Shown: positions 1 through 8,656, counted from the first letter of the stretch. The stretch is 64,000 nt of DNA from Flavobacteriales bacterium (GCA_016721005.1 JADKJM010000007.1:164073-228072); one strand, 5' to 3'. Numbers and translations are program-made. Notes: generated from the sequence alone by a model not told the origin.

Positions 1-1
1 G

Positions 2-835
2 GTCCTTGGCGATGTGCAGGGGATTGTTGTGCGCAGCCGGAAACTGGATGCAGAACTGCTTGGCAAAGCGGGTGAGCTTCGCTTCGTCGCGCGTGCGGGA
101 TCGGGTCTGGAGAACATCGATGTGGCCTTCTGCCGGAAGCAGGGGATCCGCGTGTTCAATTCTCCGGAAGGGAACCGCGATGGTGTTGGGGAAACTTGCG
201 TGATGCTCCTCCTTGGCCTGATGAAAGCCCTTGTGCGCGCGAACGGCCAAGTACACGCCGGACTATGGTTACGGGAGGAGAATCGCGGGACCGATCTGCG
301 CGGCAAGACCGTCGGCATCATCGGCTACGGGCAGATGGGAAGCGCGTTCGCGGAAAAGCTGCGCGGCTTCGGTGTGCGGATCCTCGCCTACGACAAATAC
401 CGCAGCGGCTTCGAGCGGGCGGGGATCAAGGAGGCTTCGCTAGAGCAAGTGCTACGCAGCAGCGACGTGATCAGTTTGCATCTTCCATTGAACAGCGAGA
501 CGCATCATTATGTTGATCGCGACTTCTTCCTTCGTCTCGGCAAACCGGTGTGGTTCCTGAACACTTCACGCGGTGCTGTGGTGTATACGGCAGCGCTGCT
601 CGATGCGATCGATCATGGCCGTGTGATCGCAGCAGGACTGGATGTGCTCGAATTCGAACGCGAGGACCTGAGCGGTATCGACCCGACAAAAGAACCCGCC
701 ACACAGCAACGGCTCTTCGGTCATCCGCGCGTGTTGTTGACCCCGCACGTGGCGGGTGTGACACATGAAGGCCACCAAGGCATGGCGCGTATACTGGCTC
801 AAAAAATATTGGATGCTTTCCCGAATGGCGCTTGA
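2..835 (+). CDS. D-2-hydroxyacid dehydrogenase, 5'-truncated by window edge
   Basis: NAD-dependent 2-hydroxyacid dehydrogenase family (phosphoglycerate dehydrogenase-like), cytoplasmic. The reading frame is open to the first base, and the visible part (about 277 residues) is shorter than the usual 310-330, so the N-terminus lies outside the window; the GTG at 14 is unlikely to be the true start. Visible signatures are the Rossmann loop GIIGYGQMG, the catalytic arginine in LNTSRGAVV and the catalytic histidine in LTPHVAGVTHEG. The exact substrate (3-phosphoglycerate, lactate, glyoxylate) cannot be told from the sequence. Its last 11 bases overlap the preferred start of the downstream lipoprotein gene, suggesting co-transcription. 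Confidence 0.85.
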   Translation, partial: VLGDVQGIVVRSRKLDAELLGKAGELRFVARAGSGLENIDVAFCRKQGIRVFNSPEGNRDGVGETCVMLLLGLMKALVRANGQVHAGLWLREENRGTDLRGKTVGIIGYGQMGSAFAEKLRGFGVRILAYDKYRSGFERAGIKEASLEQVLRSSDVISLHLPLNSETHHYVDRDFFLRLGKPVWFLNTSRGAVVYTAALLDAIDHGRVIAAGLDVLEFEREDLSGIDPTKEPATQQRLFGHPRVLLTPHVAGVTHEGHQGMARILAQKILDAFPNGA

Positions 836-1727
836 TCGATCCACACTCAGCACGGCGCTCCTCGCCATCGTCCTGATCCCTGCTTGCACGATGCCCCACC
901 CACGCCCCGAAGTCCATGGCCACCGCGGTTGCCGCGGACTCTTGCCCGAGAACAGCATGCCCGCCTTCCTGAAGGCCACCGAACTCGGTGTGGACTATTT
1001 GGAGATGGATGTGGTGATCAGCGGTGATGGGCAAGTGGTGATCTCCCATGAGCCGTGGATGAACCAGGCGATCTGCCAACGACCGGACGGTACCCGCTTC
1101 ACCGCAGAAGAGGAGCGCTCCTTCAACCTATTCCGCATGAGCGTGCCGGAGATCCAGGCCTTTGATTGCGGATCGATGGTCGATCCTGCTTTCCCCGGAC
1201 AAGAGCTAGAGACCGCACACAAACCGACCCTGCGCGAACTGATCGAGTTGGTGGACGAACACGCCATGTTGAGCAGTGTTCCGACACCGGGGTTCAACAT
1301 CGAGATCAAGAGCGATCCCGCGCTGTACGGAACCTACCAACCCACGCCTGCGATCTTCGCTATGCTCGTATTGGAGACGATCGATTCGCTCGGGATCGCT
1401 GATCGCTGCATCATCCAGTCCTTCGATCCCGCCATTCTCGAAGTGGTACACAAGGAGAGGGAGCATATCCGGACCGCGCTGCTGGTGGATAACACGAAAG
1501 GCTGGAAGGCGAATTTGGCGGGGCTCACTTTCCAGCCGGAGATCTACAGCCCGCGCGCCGACCTGATCGACGCCAAGGCGATCACTGAACTGCACGCCAA
1601 GAGCATGGAGGTGATCGTGTGGACAGTGAATGACCCGAAGGACATTCACGCGGTCATCAAGCTCGGGGTAGATGGGATCATCAGTGACTATCCGGACCGC
1701 GTGATCGCGATCCTGGACGGCGACTAG
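825..1727 (+). CDS. glycerophosphodiester phosphodiesterase, lipoprotein
   Basis: GDPD family enzyme that hydrolyses glycerophosphodiesters to glycerol-3-phosphate and an alcohol. The chosen start gives a short hydrophobic signal ending in a lipobox (LIPAC), so it is probably anchored in the envelope. Family hallmarks follow: GHRG with PENSMPAF, the metal-binding pair in LEMDV, HEP, IEIKS, and a C-terminal VWTVND ... GVDGIISDYP. An upstream in-frame ATG (765) would place about 20 charged residues before the signal peptide, so 825 is preferred (813 is possible). About 300 residues, normal for the family. It ends 4 bp into the convergent gene on the other strand. Confidence 0.85.
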   Translation: MALDRSTLSTALLAIVLIPACTMPHPRPEVHGHRGCRGLLPENSMPAFLKATELGVDYLEMDVVISGDGQVVISHEPWMNQAICQRPDGTRFTAEEERSFNLFRMSVPEIQAFDCGSMVDPAFPGQELETAHKPTLRELIELVDEHAMLSSVPTPGFNIEIKSDPALYGTYQPTPAIFAMLVLETIDSLGIADRCIIQSFDPAILEVVHKEREHIRTALLVDNTKGWKANLAGLTFQPEIYSPRADLIDAKAITELHAKSMEVIVWTVNDPKDIHAVIKLGVDGIISDYPDRVIAILDGD

Positions 1728-2740
1728 CCCTGCGCGATGAGCGCATCGATGTCCGCGCAGAGCGCATTCGCGTCACGCTCCCATAGTGCGGTCCCGGCTG
1801 CATCGGGCGCAACCAAACGCGCGCAGATACCGGTGAAATGATCCGCATCGATACCCACGAGCAGAGGCTTCAACGTATGCACCACCCGCACCGCTTTCTC
1901 GTGATCGCCACGTGTAAACGCTTCACGGAAAGTGCGCAACCGTTCCGGAGCGGTGCGCAGGAACATCACCCGGACCGTTTCATCGTCCGGCAGGCGTGGT
2001 GAAGCGGGTTGAGGTGCCGCTTGTGACGCGGGGATAGGAGACGAGGGTACCACCTCCGGTTGTCGGTAGGTGTTCTTCGGTTTGCGCAGCTCCGCGACTT
2101 CGGCACGCACCACATCCATCTCCTGGCGGAAGAGCTTCGTCCTTCGATCCGAAGAGACCAGCAGGATCGCGATCAACACGACGGCGAGCAACGCGACTCC
2201 GAGTGCGATGAACATCCAGCGCTCGGCCGTGGCTTCCATATGGCCCACGCGTCCTATGGCTTCATCCACGCGTTGTTGCATGGTTGAACGAAGGCTGTCC
2301 TGCTCCGCCCTTGAACGTGTCACCGCTCGCTCAAGAACAAGCGCGCTCTCCAACGCTCTGTCGTTCATCAGTTCGTTGCGCATTCGAGCCACAGTGCCGG
2401 CTTCTTCGAATGCGTGCCGATGATCGCCAGCACGATACAACTGCGCCGCCAGTAACTCTCGTGCCGCCATTGCGTCCTCCACCGGACCCGCGCCATCCGC
2501 CATCGCTACCGCCTCACGCGCCAATCGCACCGCTTCCTTCGGCTTGACCAATACGGCCAGATGCGATCGGTGTTCAACGCCATCTTTCACATTACGCATG
2601 GAATCCGCCCGTTCGATCTGTGCATGGAGGTCGGCAATGACCAGCTTCAGGCTGTCGGACACGATCCTGGACCGCGAACGGTTCTGTGCGACGGCCGGCA
2701 CCATGAGCAGGATGGCCAGGAGTACGGAGTACGGGCGCAT
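1724..2740 (-). CDS. membrane protein with periplasmic helical region and C-terminal Hpt-like domain
   Basis: 338 residues. An N-terminal signal peptide (LLAILLMVPAVAQ) is followed by an alanine-rich helical stretch resembling TPR-type helices, then a single membrane helix (about residues 175-197, FIALGVALLAVVLIAILLV). A charged coiled-coil-like linker, a proline-rich spacer and a roughly 100-residue C-terminal domain follow. That domain contains HTLKPLLVG near residue 288, matching the HxLKxxxxxxG pattern of histidine phosphotransfer (Hpt) domains. The layout implies an extracytoplasmic sensing part coupled to a cytoplasmic phosphotransfer module, but no kinase or response regulator is adjacent, so signalling is inference. 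It could be an inactive structural Hpt-like fold. Confidence 0.6.
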   Translation of the reverse strand: MRPYSVLLAILLMVPAVAQNRSRSRIVSDSLKLVIADLHAQIERADSMRNVKDGVEHRSHLAVLVKPKEAVRLAREAVAMADGAGPVEDAMAARELLAAQLYRAGDHRHAFEEAGTVARMRNELMNDRALESALVLERAVTRSRAEQDSLRSTMQQRVDEAIGRVGHMEATAERWMFIALGVALLAVVLIAILLVSSDRRTKLFRQEMDVVRAEVAELRKPKNTYRQPEVVPSSPIPASQAAPQPASPRLPDDETVRVMFLRTAPERLRTFREAFTRGDHEKAVRVVHTLKPLLVGIDADHFTGICARLVAPDAAGTALWERDANALCADIDALIAQG

Positions 2741-2768
2741 GGGGCGAAGCTATCGCGCCGATCGTGAC

Positions 2769-4019
2769 CTACTTCAACACGAAACGCGCGGTAACCCGGC
2801 TGCGCTGTTCGATCAGGATCTCCTTCCCTTTCGTGAGCCGTTCGAGCGTTGCCTCATCGTAGTGCCGCACGGTGAGCAGTTCGCAGCCGTCGTTGTACCG
2901 CACCTCGTATCCACTTCCGAGTTCCTCGATCAACCGACGTGAACGCGGCGTATCGTCCACCGCCACGCTAAAGGCCACGGCGCTGTTCTGCATCAGGTCG
3001 ATGCGGACATTCCGTAATGCGAACAGGGAGAAGATGCCACTGAGGTTCTCTTCCACGATGAAGCCGAGATCACGTGGCGTGATGCTGATAAGCAATTGCT
3101 TCGGCTTCACGATGAAGGATGGGATCAGCGAGTCGTTCTCACTACGCGCGTCGATCGTGCTGCCTGGCGCATTGAGTTCCGCGAATGACCGCACATAGAG
3201 CGGAATGTTCTTCTTCTGTAGCGGCTGCAAGGTGCGTGGGTGGATCACGCTTGCGCCGAAATAGCTCAGCTCGATCGCTTCACGGTAGCTGATGTGCGAG
3301 AGTAACCGCGTGTCCGGGAACCGGTTCGGATCCGCGTTGAACATGCCCGGCACATCCTTCCAGATCGTTACGCTCTTCGCATCGAGCAAGTAGGCGAAGA
3401 TCGCCGCACTGAAATCCGAGCCCTCGCGGCCCAGTGTGGTGGTCTCCCCTTCCGAAGAGAAACCGATGAAGCCTTGGGTGACGATGCGCTTGGGGTTTCC
3501 CGCTACTTCGCTCATCAAGGTTGAAGCACGCTTCTCACTTGTGGCCCAATCGATCCGTGCGCTGCGGTGGCTGGCGTCGGTCCGTATGATCGTACGTGCA
3601 TCGATCCATGTGTTCGGGATCCCTGCGTGATGCAGATGCGCGCCGACGATCAGGGTGCTCCACAATTCCCCTTGCGAGACGATGCGGTCGTAATCGCGAT
3701 CCACATGCGTGGGCGGCTGATGTAGCATGGCGCGCAATGCTTCGAAGTGCGCACCCAACGCACGAGCTGCTTCCTCATCACCCGGAGCCACTTCGGTCAG
3801 GATCGCCGCGTGGGACCGTTCCAGCGCATCGACCTTCTCCCCTACTTCACGACCATCACTGAACGCCCAAAGGATCTCCTCCAGCGCATTGGTGGTCTTG
3901 CCCATCGCACTCACCACGATCACCAGATCATCCAACGCGAAATGCTTCAGCACCTCGGCGACGTTGCGCACGCCCGCCGGATCCTTCACGCTAGCCCCAC
4001 CGAATTTGAAGACTTTCAT
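2769..4019 (-). CDS. aspartate kinase (monofunctional)
   Basis: Phosphorylates aspartate, the first step toward lysine, threonine and methionine. The protein (416 residues) opens with the signature KFGGASVKDP, which fixes the start at 4019; longer upstream extensions are not conserved-looking. Further hallmarks are the nucleotide and substrate region VTQGFIGFSSEGETTTLGREGSDFS (split here as GFIGFSSEGETTTLGREG and SDFSAA) and two C-terminal ACT-like segments (around LGFIVEENLSGIFSLF and VAFSVAVDD). No homoserine dehydrogenase domain is fused. Its ATG overlaps the stop of the upstream acetyltransferase by four bases (ATGA), so the two are probably translationally coupled. I leave the symbol blank because isoenzyme identity (lysC or thrA type) is not decidable. 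Confidence 0.9.
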   Translation of the reverse strand: MKVFKFGGASVKDPAGVRNVAEVLKHFALDDLVIVVSAMGKTTNALEEILWAFSDGREVGEKVDALERSHAAILTEVAPGDEEAARALGAHFEALRAMLHQPPTHVDRDYDRIVSQGELWSTLIVGAHLHHAGIPNTWIDARTIIRTDASHRSARIDWATSEKRASTLMSEVAGNPKRIVTQGFIGFSSEGETTTLGREGSDFSAAIFAYLLDAKSVTIWKDVPGMFNADPNRFPDTRLLSHISYREAIELSYFGASVIHPRTLQPLQKKNIPLYVRSFAELNAPGSTIDARSENDSLIPSFIVKPKQLLISITPRDLGFIVEENLSGIFSLFALRNVRIDLMQNSAVAFSVAVDDTPRSRRLIEELGSGYEVRYNDGCELLTVRHYDEATLERLTKGKEILIEQRSRVTARFVLK

Positions 4020-4492
4020 TGACCGGAGATCTTCATGAGTTGATCGCGATCCAACTTCCCATTCACCCATTGACCATCCATTTGTGCACCTAGACGATCA
4101 TAGAAGCGGATCGCTCCTTTGTTCCAATCCAACACCTGCCAAGTGAGGTGATGATAGCCGTGCTCCACGACATCCGCAGCGCACTCCCGGAACAAACGCT
4201 CACCGATCCCTTGCCCTCTCGCTGCTTCGGTCACAATAATGTCTTCCAAATAGCCCACTCGGCCCCTCCACGTGGAGTAGCGCTCGTAGCAGATCGCGAT
4301 GCCGACGATGCCCGAAGCATCCTCCGCCACCCAGCCCCACCAGACAGGCTTTTCCCCGAACCCCGCGTCGACCATCTCGGCCTCGGTCACGGTCACCGCC
4401 TCCGGCTCGCGTTCGAAGGTGGCGAGTTCCCGCACCAACCGGAGCATGTCCGGTACGTCGCGCTCTTCCGCCCTTCTGATCGTTACTTCCAT
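4016..4492 (-). CDS. GNAT N-acetyltransferase, SSAT-like
   Basis: A 158-residue GCN5-related acetyltransferase. The start MEVTIRRAEERD is chosen because the beta-strand opening of GNAT proteins follows directly. It has STWRGRVGYLEDIIV, the acetyl-CoA pyrophosphate loop ARGQGIGERLF, and a C-terminal WNKGAIRFYDRLGA. This set and spacing resemble spermidine/spermine N1-acetyltransferases and thialysine acetyltransferases, so a small polyamine-like acceptor is plausible but not proven. It lies upstream of and overlaps aspartate kinase by 4 bp, and is divergent from fructose-bisphosphatase with about 60 bp between the two starts. Confidence 0.85.
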   Translation of the reverse strand: MEVTIRRAEERDVPDMLRLVRELATFEREPEAVTVTEAEMVDAGFGEKPVWWGWVAEDASGIVGIAICYERYSTWRGRVGYLEDIIVTEAARGQGIGERLFRECAADVVEHGYHHLTWQVLDWNKGAIRFYDRLGAQMDGQWVNGKLDRDQLMKISGQ

Positions 4493-4555
4493 CGTGTACA
4501 AAGAAAGCAGCACCGCATCTTTGTCGGACGCACAGGTTCATCAGTCCATCACCGC

Positions 4556-5518
4556 ATGTCCGAGATCAAGACGCTTTCCGAATTCATTGTTGAACGCCAA
4601 GGCGAGTTCCCCGGTGCCACGGGTGATCTGAGCCAGTTGCTCACCGCCTTCCGCTTGGCCGCCAAGATCGTGAGCCGTGAGGCAAACAAGGCCGGCCTCT
4701 TGGCGGATATCCTTGGCGCCGCAGGGAACGAGAACGTGCAGGGCGAGCAACAACAGAAGTTGGATGTATATGCCAATGATCTTTTCATTCGCATGATGCG
4801 GACACAAGGAGCCGTCTGCGCCGTAGCCAGTGAGGAGAATGACGACATCGTTCACTTCGACAACGGCGGTAAGTACGTGGTGACGATGGATCCGCTCGAT
4901 GGCAGCAGCAACATCGACGTGAACGTGAGCATCGGCACGATCTTCAGCATTTACCCTCGCGTGAGCACAGGACCAAAAGCAACGCTCGAGGATTTCCTGC
5001 AACCCGGCAGCAAGCAGATCGCGGCCGGATACATCGTGTATGGCAGCAGTACGATGCTGGTGTACAGCACCGGTCACGGTGTGAACGGTTTTACCCTCGA
5101 CTCGAGCATCGGCACCTTTTGCTTGAGCCATCCGCAGATGACCACGCCCGCCGAAGGCACCATCTATTCGGTGAACGAAGGCAACTATTTCGACTTCAGT
5201 GATGGCGTGCGTAGCTACATCGACGACTGCAAGAAGAAGCGGATGAGCGCGCGCTACATCGGCAGCCTCGTGGCCGACTTCCACCGCAATCTCCTGAAGG
5301 GTGGCATCTACATGTATCCCGGAACGACCAAAGCGCCGAACGGAAAGCTACGCTTGCTCTACGAAGCGAATCCGCTCGCGATGCTGGTGGAGCAAGCCGG
5401 AGGCGTTGCCACTGATGGCAGCACGCGCATCCTCGACCTCAAACCCACGGAACTCCACCAGCGTTGTCCGTTGTACATCGGCAGCAAGAACATGGTGGCG
5501 GCGGCGACCAAGGGCTGA
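4556..5518 (+). CDS. fbp: fructose-1,6-bisphosphatase class I
   Basis: Gluconeogenic enzyme converting fructose-1,6-bisphosphate to fructose-6-phosphate in the cytoplasm. The start MSEIKTLSEFIVERQ matches the usual N-terminus, giving 320 residues, within the class I range. The metal/phosphate site DPLDGSSNID is intact, with upstream VASEEN and the later substrate loop KLRLLYEANPLAMLVEQAGG. A CATCTTTG motif about 33 bp before the start is one mismatch from the Bacteroidota -7 consensus. It is followed after 5 bp by the NCS1 permease gene, so the two may share a transcript although the functions are not obviously related. Confidence 0.95.
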   Translation: MSEIKTLSEFIVERQGEFPGATGDLSQLLTAFRLAAKIVSREANKAGLLADILGAAGNENVQGEQQQKLDVYANDLFIRMMRTQGAVCAVASEENDDIVHFDNGGKYVVTMDPLDGSSNIDVNVSIGTIFSIYPRVSTGPKATLEDFLQPGSKQIAAGYIVYGSSTMLVYSTGHGVNGFTLDSSIGTFCLSHPQMTTPAEGTIYSVNEGNYFDFSDGVRSYIDDCKKKRMSARYIGSLVADFHRNLLKGGIYMYPGTTKAPNGKLRLLYEANPLAMLVEQAGGVATDGSTRILDLKPTELHQRCPLYIGSKNMVAAATKG

Positions 5519-5523
5519 TCCGA

Positions 5524-7203
5524 ATGGAAGCCAACGGACTACCGGAAGGCATCCGTTCCTCTTCGCTCTACAGCGAGGACCTCGCGCCCATCCCTATCAG
5601 CAAGCGCACATGGACGAAATGGAACCTCGCCGCGTTGTGGGTAGGCATGGCAGTGTGCATCCCGACGTACTTGCTCGCCTCCTACATGATGCGCGCAGGT
5701 TTGAGTTGGCAAGCGGCGCTTACGATCATCGGCCTCGCGAACCTGGTGATCACCATTCCGATGGTCTTGAATGGTCACGCAGGTGTGAAGTATGGGATCC
5801 CATTTCCGGTGCAAGGCCGCGCCGCGTTCGGTACGCAGGGCATTCACATCCCCAGCATGGTGCGGGCCATCGTGGCGTGCGGCTGGTTCGGTGTGAATGC
5901 ATGGATCGGTGGCTTGGCGCTCTACTCCATTTGGAACGCGGCCACCGGCGCGGTCGGGGATCCGGGACTTGGTGTTGGGAAGTTCGTTGCGTTCGGATTG
6001 TTCTGGCTGGTGCAGATCCACTTCGTGTGGAAGGGCACCGAGAGCATCCGATGGTTGGAGAATTGGAGCGCGCCGATCTTGATCTTGATCGGTGTCGTGC
6101 TGATCGGCTGGGGTGCGAAGAACGCTGGTGGTTTCATGAATGCATTGGAGCAGGGGAAGCAGTTGCAGCAGGGAACTGTGAAGGTGCTCCCATACGCGGA
6201 TGCACCCGGTAGAACGCTCGGACTTTCGCCCTTGTTGAAACCCGATGGCACGCCGAAGGCTACACATTTCCGACTTGTCCATCCGATCCAGCGCGAGGCA
6301 CAAGCAAGCGGTGAATGGACACCCATCGCGGAGCGTATGACCACGGTACACATCGGCATGGAGGAATTCGTGCAAGTGCAGTTCAAGGATGCCGAAGGTC
6401 ATGAGTCCACCAAGCTTGATGTGAAGCCGACCACGTCAACAGAAGGCACGAACATATTCTGGCAATACCTCATGTGGTTCACGGCCATGGTCGGTTTCTG
6501 GGCCACCATGTCGATCAGCATCTCCGACATCACGCGCTACGCGAAGACGCAGAAGGACCAACTCGCTGGCCAGTTCATCGGCTTGCCGGGCACCATGCTC
6601 TTCTATTCGTTCGTCAGCATCTTCGTTACCAGCGCGGCCGTGGTGGCCTTCAAGGATGTGCTCATCGCCGAGGATGCGCCGTGGGATCCGGTATCACTGG
6701 TGAGCAAGTTCAAGAGTCCGGGTGTCGTGATCTTCGCGCAGATCGCCATGCTCATCGCGACGCTCAGCACCAACATCGCGGCGAATGTGATCGCACCCGC
6801 GAACGCCTTCAGCAACCTGTTCCCGAAGAAGATCAGCTTCCGCGTGGGCGGCGTGATCGCGGGTGTTATCGGCATCGTGATCTGTCCGTGGTGGTTGATG
6901 GATGAGATCAGTGGCATCCTCATTTTCGTCAGCGGCTTGCTTGGTCCGGTGCTCGGCATCCTGCTCTGCGACTATTTCGTGGTGCGTAAGCGAACGTTGG
7001 CGATCAAGGATCTCTTCGATGTGAACGGACCGCACAAGGGCGTGAGCATTCCTGCTCTGACGGCGTTGGTCGCAGGCGTACTCGTGGCACTGATCGGCTT
7101 CTGGGTGAAACCGTTGGAAGTGCTATACCAGCTTTCGTGGTTCAGTGGCTTCGCGGTGGCCTTCGGCGTGTATTGGGGATCGATGCGTATGGAACGCAGA
7201 TGA
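5524..7203 (+). CDS. NCS1-family nucleobase/cation symporter with enlarged loop
   Basis: Inner-membrane permease of the nucleobase:cation symporter-1 family, whose members import uracil, cytosine, allantoin, hydantoins or thiamine. Typical features are the N-terminal EDLAPIPISKRTW, then ALWVGMAVCIPTYLLASYMM, GIPFPVQGRAAFGTQG and MVGFWATMSISISDITRYAK. The start at 5524 gives 559 residues, longer than the usual 430-500: a hydrophilic insert of roughly 110 residues (about 198-310) replaces the short TM5-TM6 loop, which should face the periplasm. The gene shares the window with dihydropyrimidinase and beta-ureidopropionase, consistent with pyrimidine or hydantoin uptake (inference). Its last codons and stop are contributed by a dispersed repeat starting at 7189. 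Confidence 0.85.
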   Translation: MEANGLPEGIRSSSLYSEDLAPIPISKRTWTKWNLAALWVGMAVCIPTYLLASYMMRAGLSWQAALTIIGLANLVITIPMVLNGHAGVKYGIPFPVQGRAAFGTQGIHIPSMVRAIVACGWFGVNAWIGGLALYSIWNAATGAVGDPGLGVGKFVAFGLFWLVQIHFVWKGTESIRWLENWSAPILILIGVVLIGWGAKNAGGFMNALEQGKQLQQGTVKVLPYADAPGRTLGLSPLLKPDGTPKATHFRLVHPIQREAQASGEWTPIAERMTTVHIGMEEFVQVQFKDAEGHESTKLDVKPTTSTEGTNIFWQYLMWFTAMVGFWATMSISISDITRYAKTQKDQLAGQFIGLPGTMLFYSFVSIFVTSAAVVAFKDVLIAEDAPWDPVSLVSKFKSPGVVIFAQIAMLIATLSTNIAANVIAPANAFSNLFPKKISFRVGGVIAGVIGIVICPWWLMDEISGILIFVSGLLGPVLGILLCDYFVVRKRTLAIKDLFDVNGPHKGVSIPALTALVAGVLVALIGFWVKPLEVLYQLSWFSGFAVAFGVYWGSMRMERR

Positions 7204-7236
7204 CGCAGAAAGCGTGGATGAGCGCTGATCGATCAG
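7189..7236 (+). repeat. solo copy of GxxExxY-associated repeat
   Basis: Begins ATGGAACGCAGATGACGCAG and continues with a GGATGAGCGCTGAT-like tail. It matches the repeat units flanking the GxxExxY gene at 14060-14165 and, in reverse complement, at 14554-14660. The copy overlaps the last residues and TGA stop of the NCS1 permease, so it has become part of that coding sequence. Confidence 0.8.
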
Positions 7237-7240
7237 AGGT

Positions 7241-7313
7241 CGGTTGTGGGTTGTCTGTTGATCCTGCCCCCAAGCTGCGCGCTGAAATGCGCAGCATCCG
7301 AAACCGACAACCG
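7241..7313. repeat. nested intergenic inverted repeat (GGTTGTG/GGTTGTC units)
   Basis: Outer arms CGGTTGTGGGTT (7241-7252) and its imperfect complement ending at 7313 enclose a perfect 7-bp hairpin, GCTGCGC (7274-7280) with GCGCAGC (7289-7295). The arms are built from a 7-8 base unit, GGTTGTG then GGTTGTC. It lies between the NCS1 permease and corA genes. It may act as a transcription attenuator or terminator, but it lacks a T-tract. Confidence 0.6.
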
Positions 7314-7363
7314 CTTCCAGTTACTTTGGGTCCACTCACATCAACATCAACAACCTGCGCATA

Positions 7364-8431
7364 ATGGTCCCACCTGATCTGAAAGAGAAGAACGAGATCG
7401 GCATGTCGCCGTACCAGCTCCACTTCAGGGGGGAGAAGAAGATGGACCATGTGCGCGTGCGTCTGATCGACTACGGTCCCGAGACCTTGCAGGAGCGCGA
7501 GGTCGCCACAGTGGAAGAACTCGTTCCATTGAAGGACAGCCCCACGGTGAGTTGGGTGAACATGGATGGCGTACACGACGAAGCGACGATGGATGCGATC
7601 GCCAAAGGCTTCGGATTCGAAACGCTGATCCTCGCCGATGCGATGAACACGCGGTCGCGCCCGAAGATCGCGGAGTACGCGAACTGCCTCTTCGTTTCGA
7701 TCAAGATGATGCGCGAGGACGAAGGTTCCGGAGCCTTGCGGATCGAGCACCTGAGCATGATCGTCACCGAGCATATGCTCTTCTCCTTCCAAGAGGAACC
7801 CGGGGATGTGTTCGAGCCCGTGCGCGAGCGGATCCGCGCGGCCAAGAAGCGCATCCGCTCTTCAGGCCCGGACTATCTGCTCTTTGCGCTGATGGACATC
7901 GTGGTGGACAATTACATCTACATCATCGGCAAGCTGGGCGATAAGATCGAGGACCTCGAGGACGGCCTTTTGGAAGACCCGACCAAGACGGTGATCGAGG
8001 AGATCAACGCGTACAAGCGCGAACTCAACAAGCTGCGCAAGAACATCCTACCGGCCAAGGAGATGATCCTGAACCTCTCAAAGCTCGATTCCGAGTTCGT
8101 GGACGACGAGAAGAACGCGATCCACTTTCGTGAACTGGTGGACAACATCAACCAAGCGGCGGAATCAACGGGCAACTACCGCGACATTCTATCGGACCAG
8201 CTCACGATCTACCATACCACCATCAGCAGCAAGCTGAACGACATCATGAAGTTCCTCACGGTGTTCTCCGTGATCTTCATCCCGCTCACCTTCATCGCGG
8301 GCATCTACGGTACCAACTTCGATGTGGTACCGGAACTGCACTACGCCTATTCGTACTACGTCATGTGGGGCGTGATGATAGCGGTAGCGCTGGGCATGCT
8401 GGTCTATTTCAAACGGAACAAGTGGTTGTGA
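7364..8431 (+). CDS. corA: CorA-family divalent cation channel with GTN signature
   Basis: Homopentameric Mg2+/Co2+ channel family of the inner membrane: a large N-terminal cytoplasmic alpha/beta domain, a long charged stalk helix (about residues 170-290, EDLEDGLLEDPTKT onward) and two C-terminal membrane helices. The protein is 355 residues, normal length. The first membrane helix ends YGTNF where most CorA proteins have YGMNF; the DNA reads TACGGTACCAACTTC, so this is not a reading error of mine. The loop after it (DVVPELHYAYSYY) keeps the acidic glutamate. The change may alter selectivity, as the GIN-type ZntB proteins show. The start at 7364 follows the intergenic repeats. Confidence 0.88.
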   Translation: MVPPDLKEKNEIGMSPYQLHFRGEKKMDHVRVRLIDYGPETLQEREVATVEELVPLKDSPTVSWVNMDGVHDEATMDAIAKGFGFETLILADAMNTRSRPKIAEYANCLFVSIKMMREDEGSGALRIEHLSMIVTEHMLFSFQEEPGDVFEPVRERIRAAKKRIRSSGPDYLLFALMDIVVDNYIYIIGKLGDKIEDLEDGLLEDPTKTVIEEINAYKRELNKLRKNILPAKEMILNLSKLDSEFVDDEKNAIHFRELVDNINQAAESTGNYRDILSDQLTIYHTTISSKLNDIMKFLTVFSVIFIPLTFIAGIYGTNFDVVPELHYAYSYYVMWGVMIAVALGMLVYFKRNKWL

Positions 8432-8464
8432 TCTTCGGTTAGCTTTCGGCCAAAGCCACTCTCC

Positions 8465-8656
8465 ATGGACCGTAAGACCCGCGTTCGGAAATTCGTTCTG
8501 CCCGCGATCCTGTTGATCCTTGCCACCGGGAGTTTCAGTCGGATCCAGAACTCCGACGGCGTGCGCGCGATCCACGTCTTTTCGCTCATCGTCATCGGTA
8601 TGCTCTTGGGCATCTTGCTCCAGAACCTGATCGGGCTTTTGCGCGATCGGAAGTAA
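8465..8656 (+). CDS. small two-helix membrane protein
   Basis: 63 residues with a basic N-terminus (MDRKTRVRKF) followed by two predicted membrane helices (VLPAILLILATG and IHVFSLIVIGMLLGILLQNLI) and a basic tail (RDRK), which would place both ends in the cytoplasm. A TAGCTTTCGG motif about 17 bp before the start resembles the Bacteroidota -7 box. It lies 33 bp after corA in the same direction. I do not recognise a family; a hypothetical membrane protein or a partner of the transporter are both possible. Confidence 0.6.
   Translation: MDRKTRVRKFVLPAILLILATGSFSRIQNSDGVRAIHVFSLIVIGMLLGILLQNLIGLLRDRK

Noticed and set aside
765..824. Upstream start for the glycerophosphodiesterase
   Set aside because: It would put charged residues before the lipoprotein signal and overlap the previous gene more deeply.
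5301..6212. Plus-strand frame overlapping fbp and the NCS1 permease
   Set aside because: Arginine-rich shadow frame with no domain.
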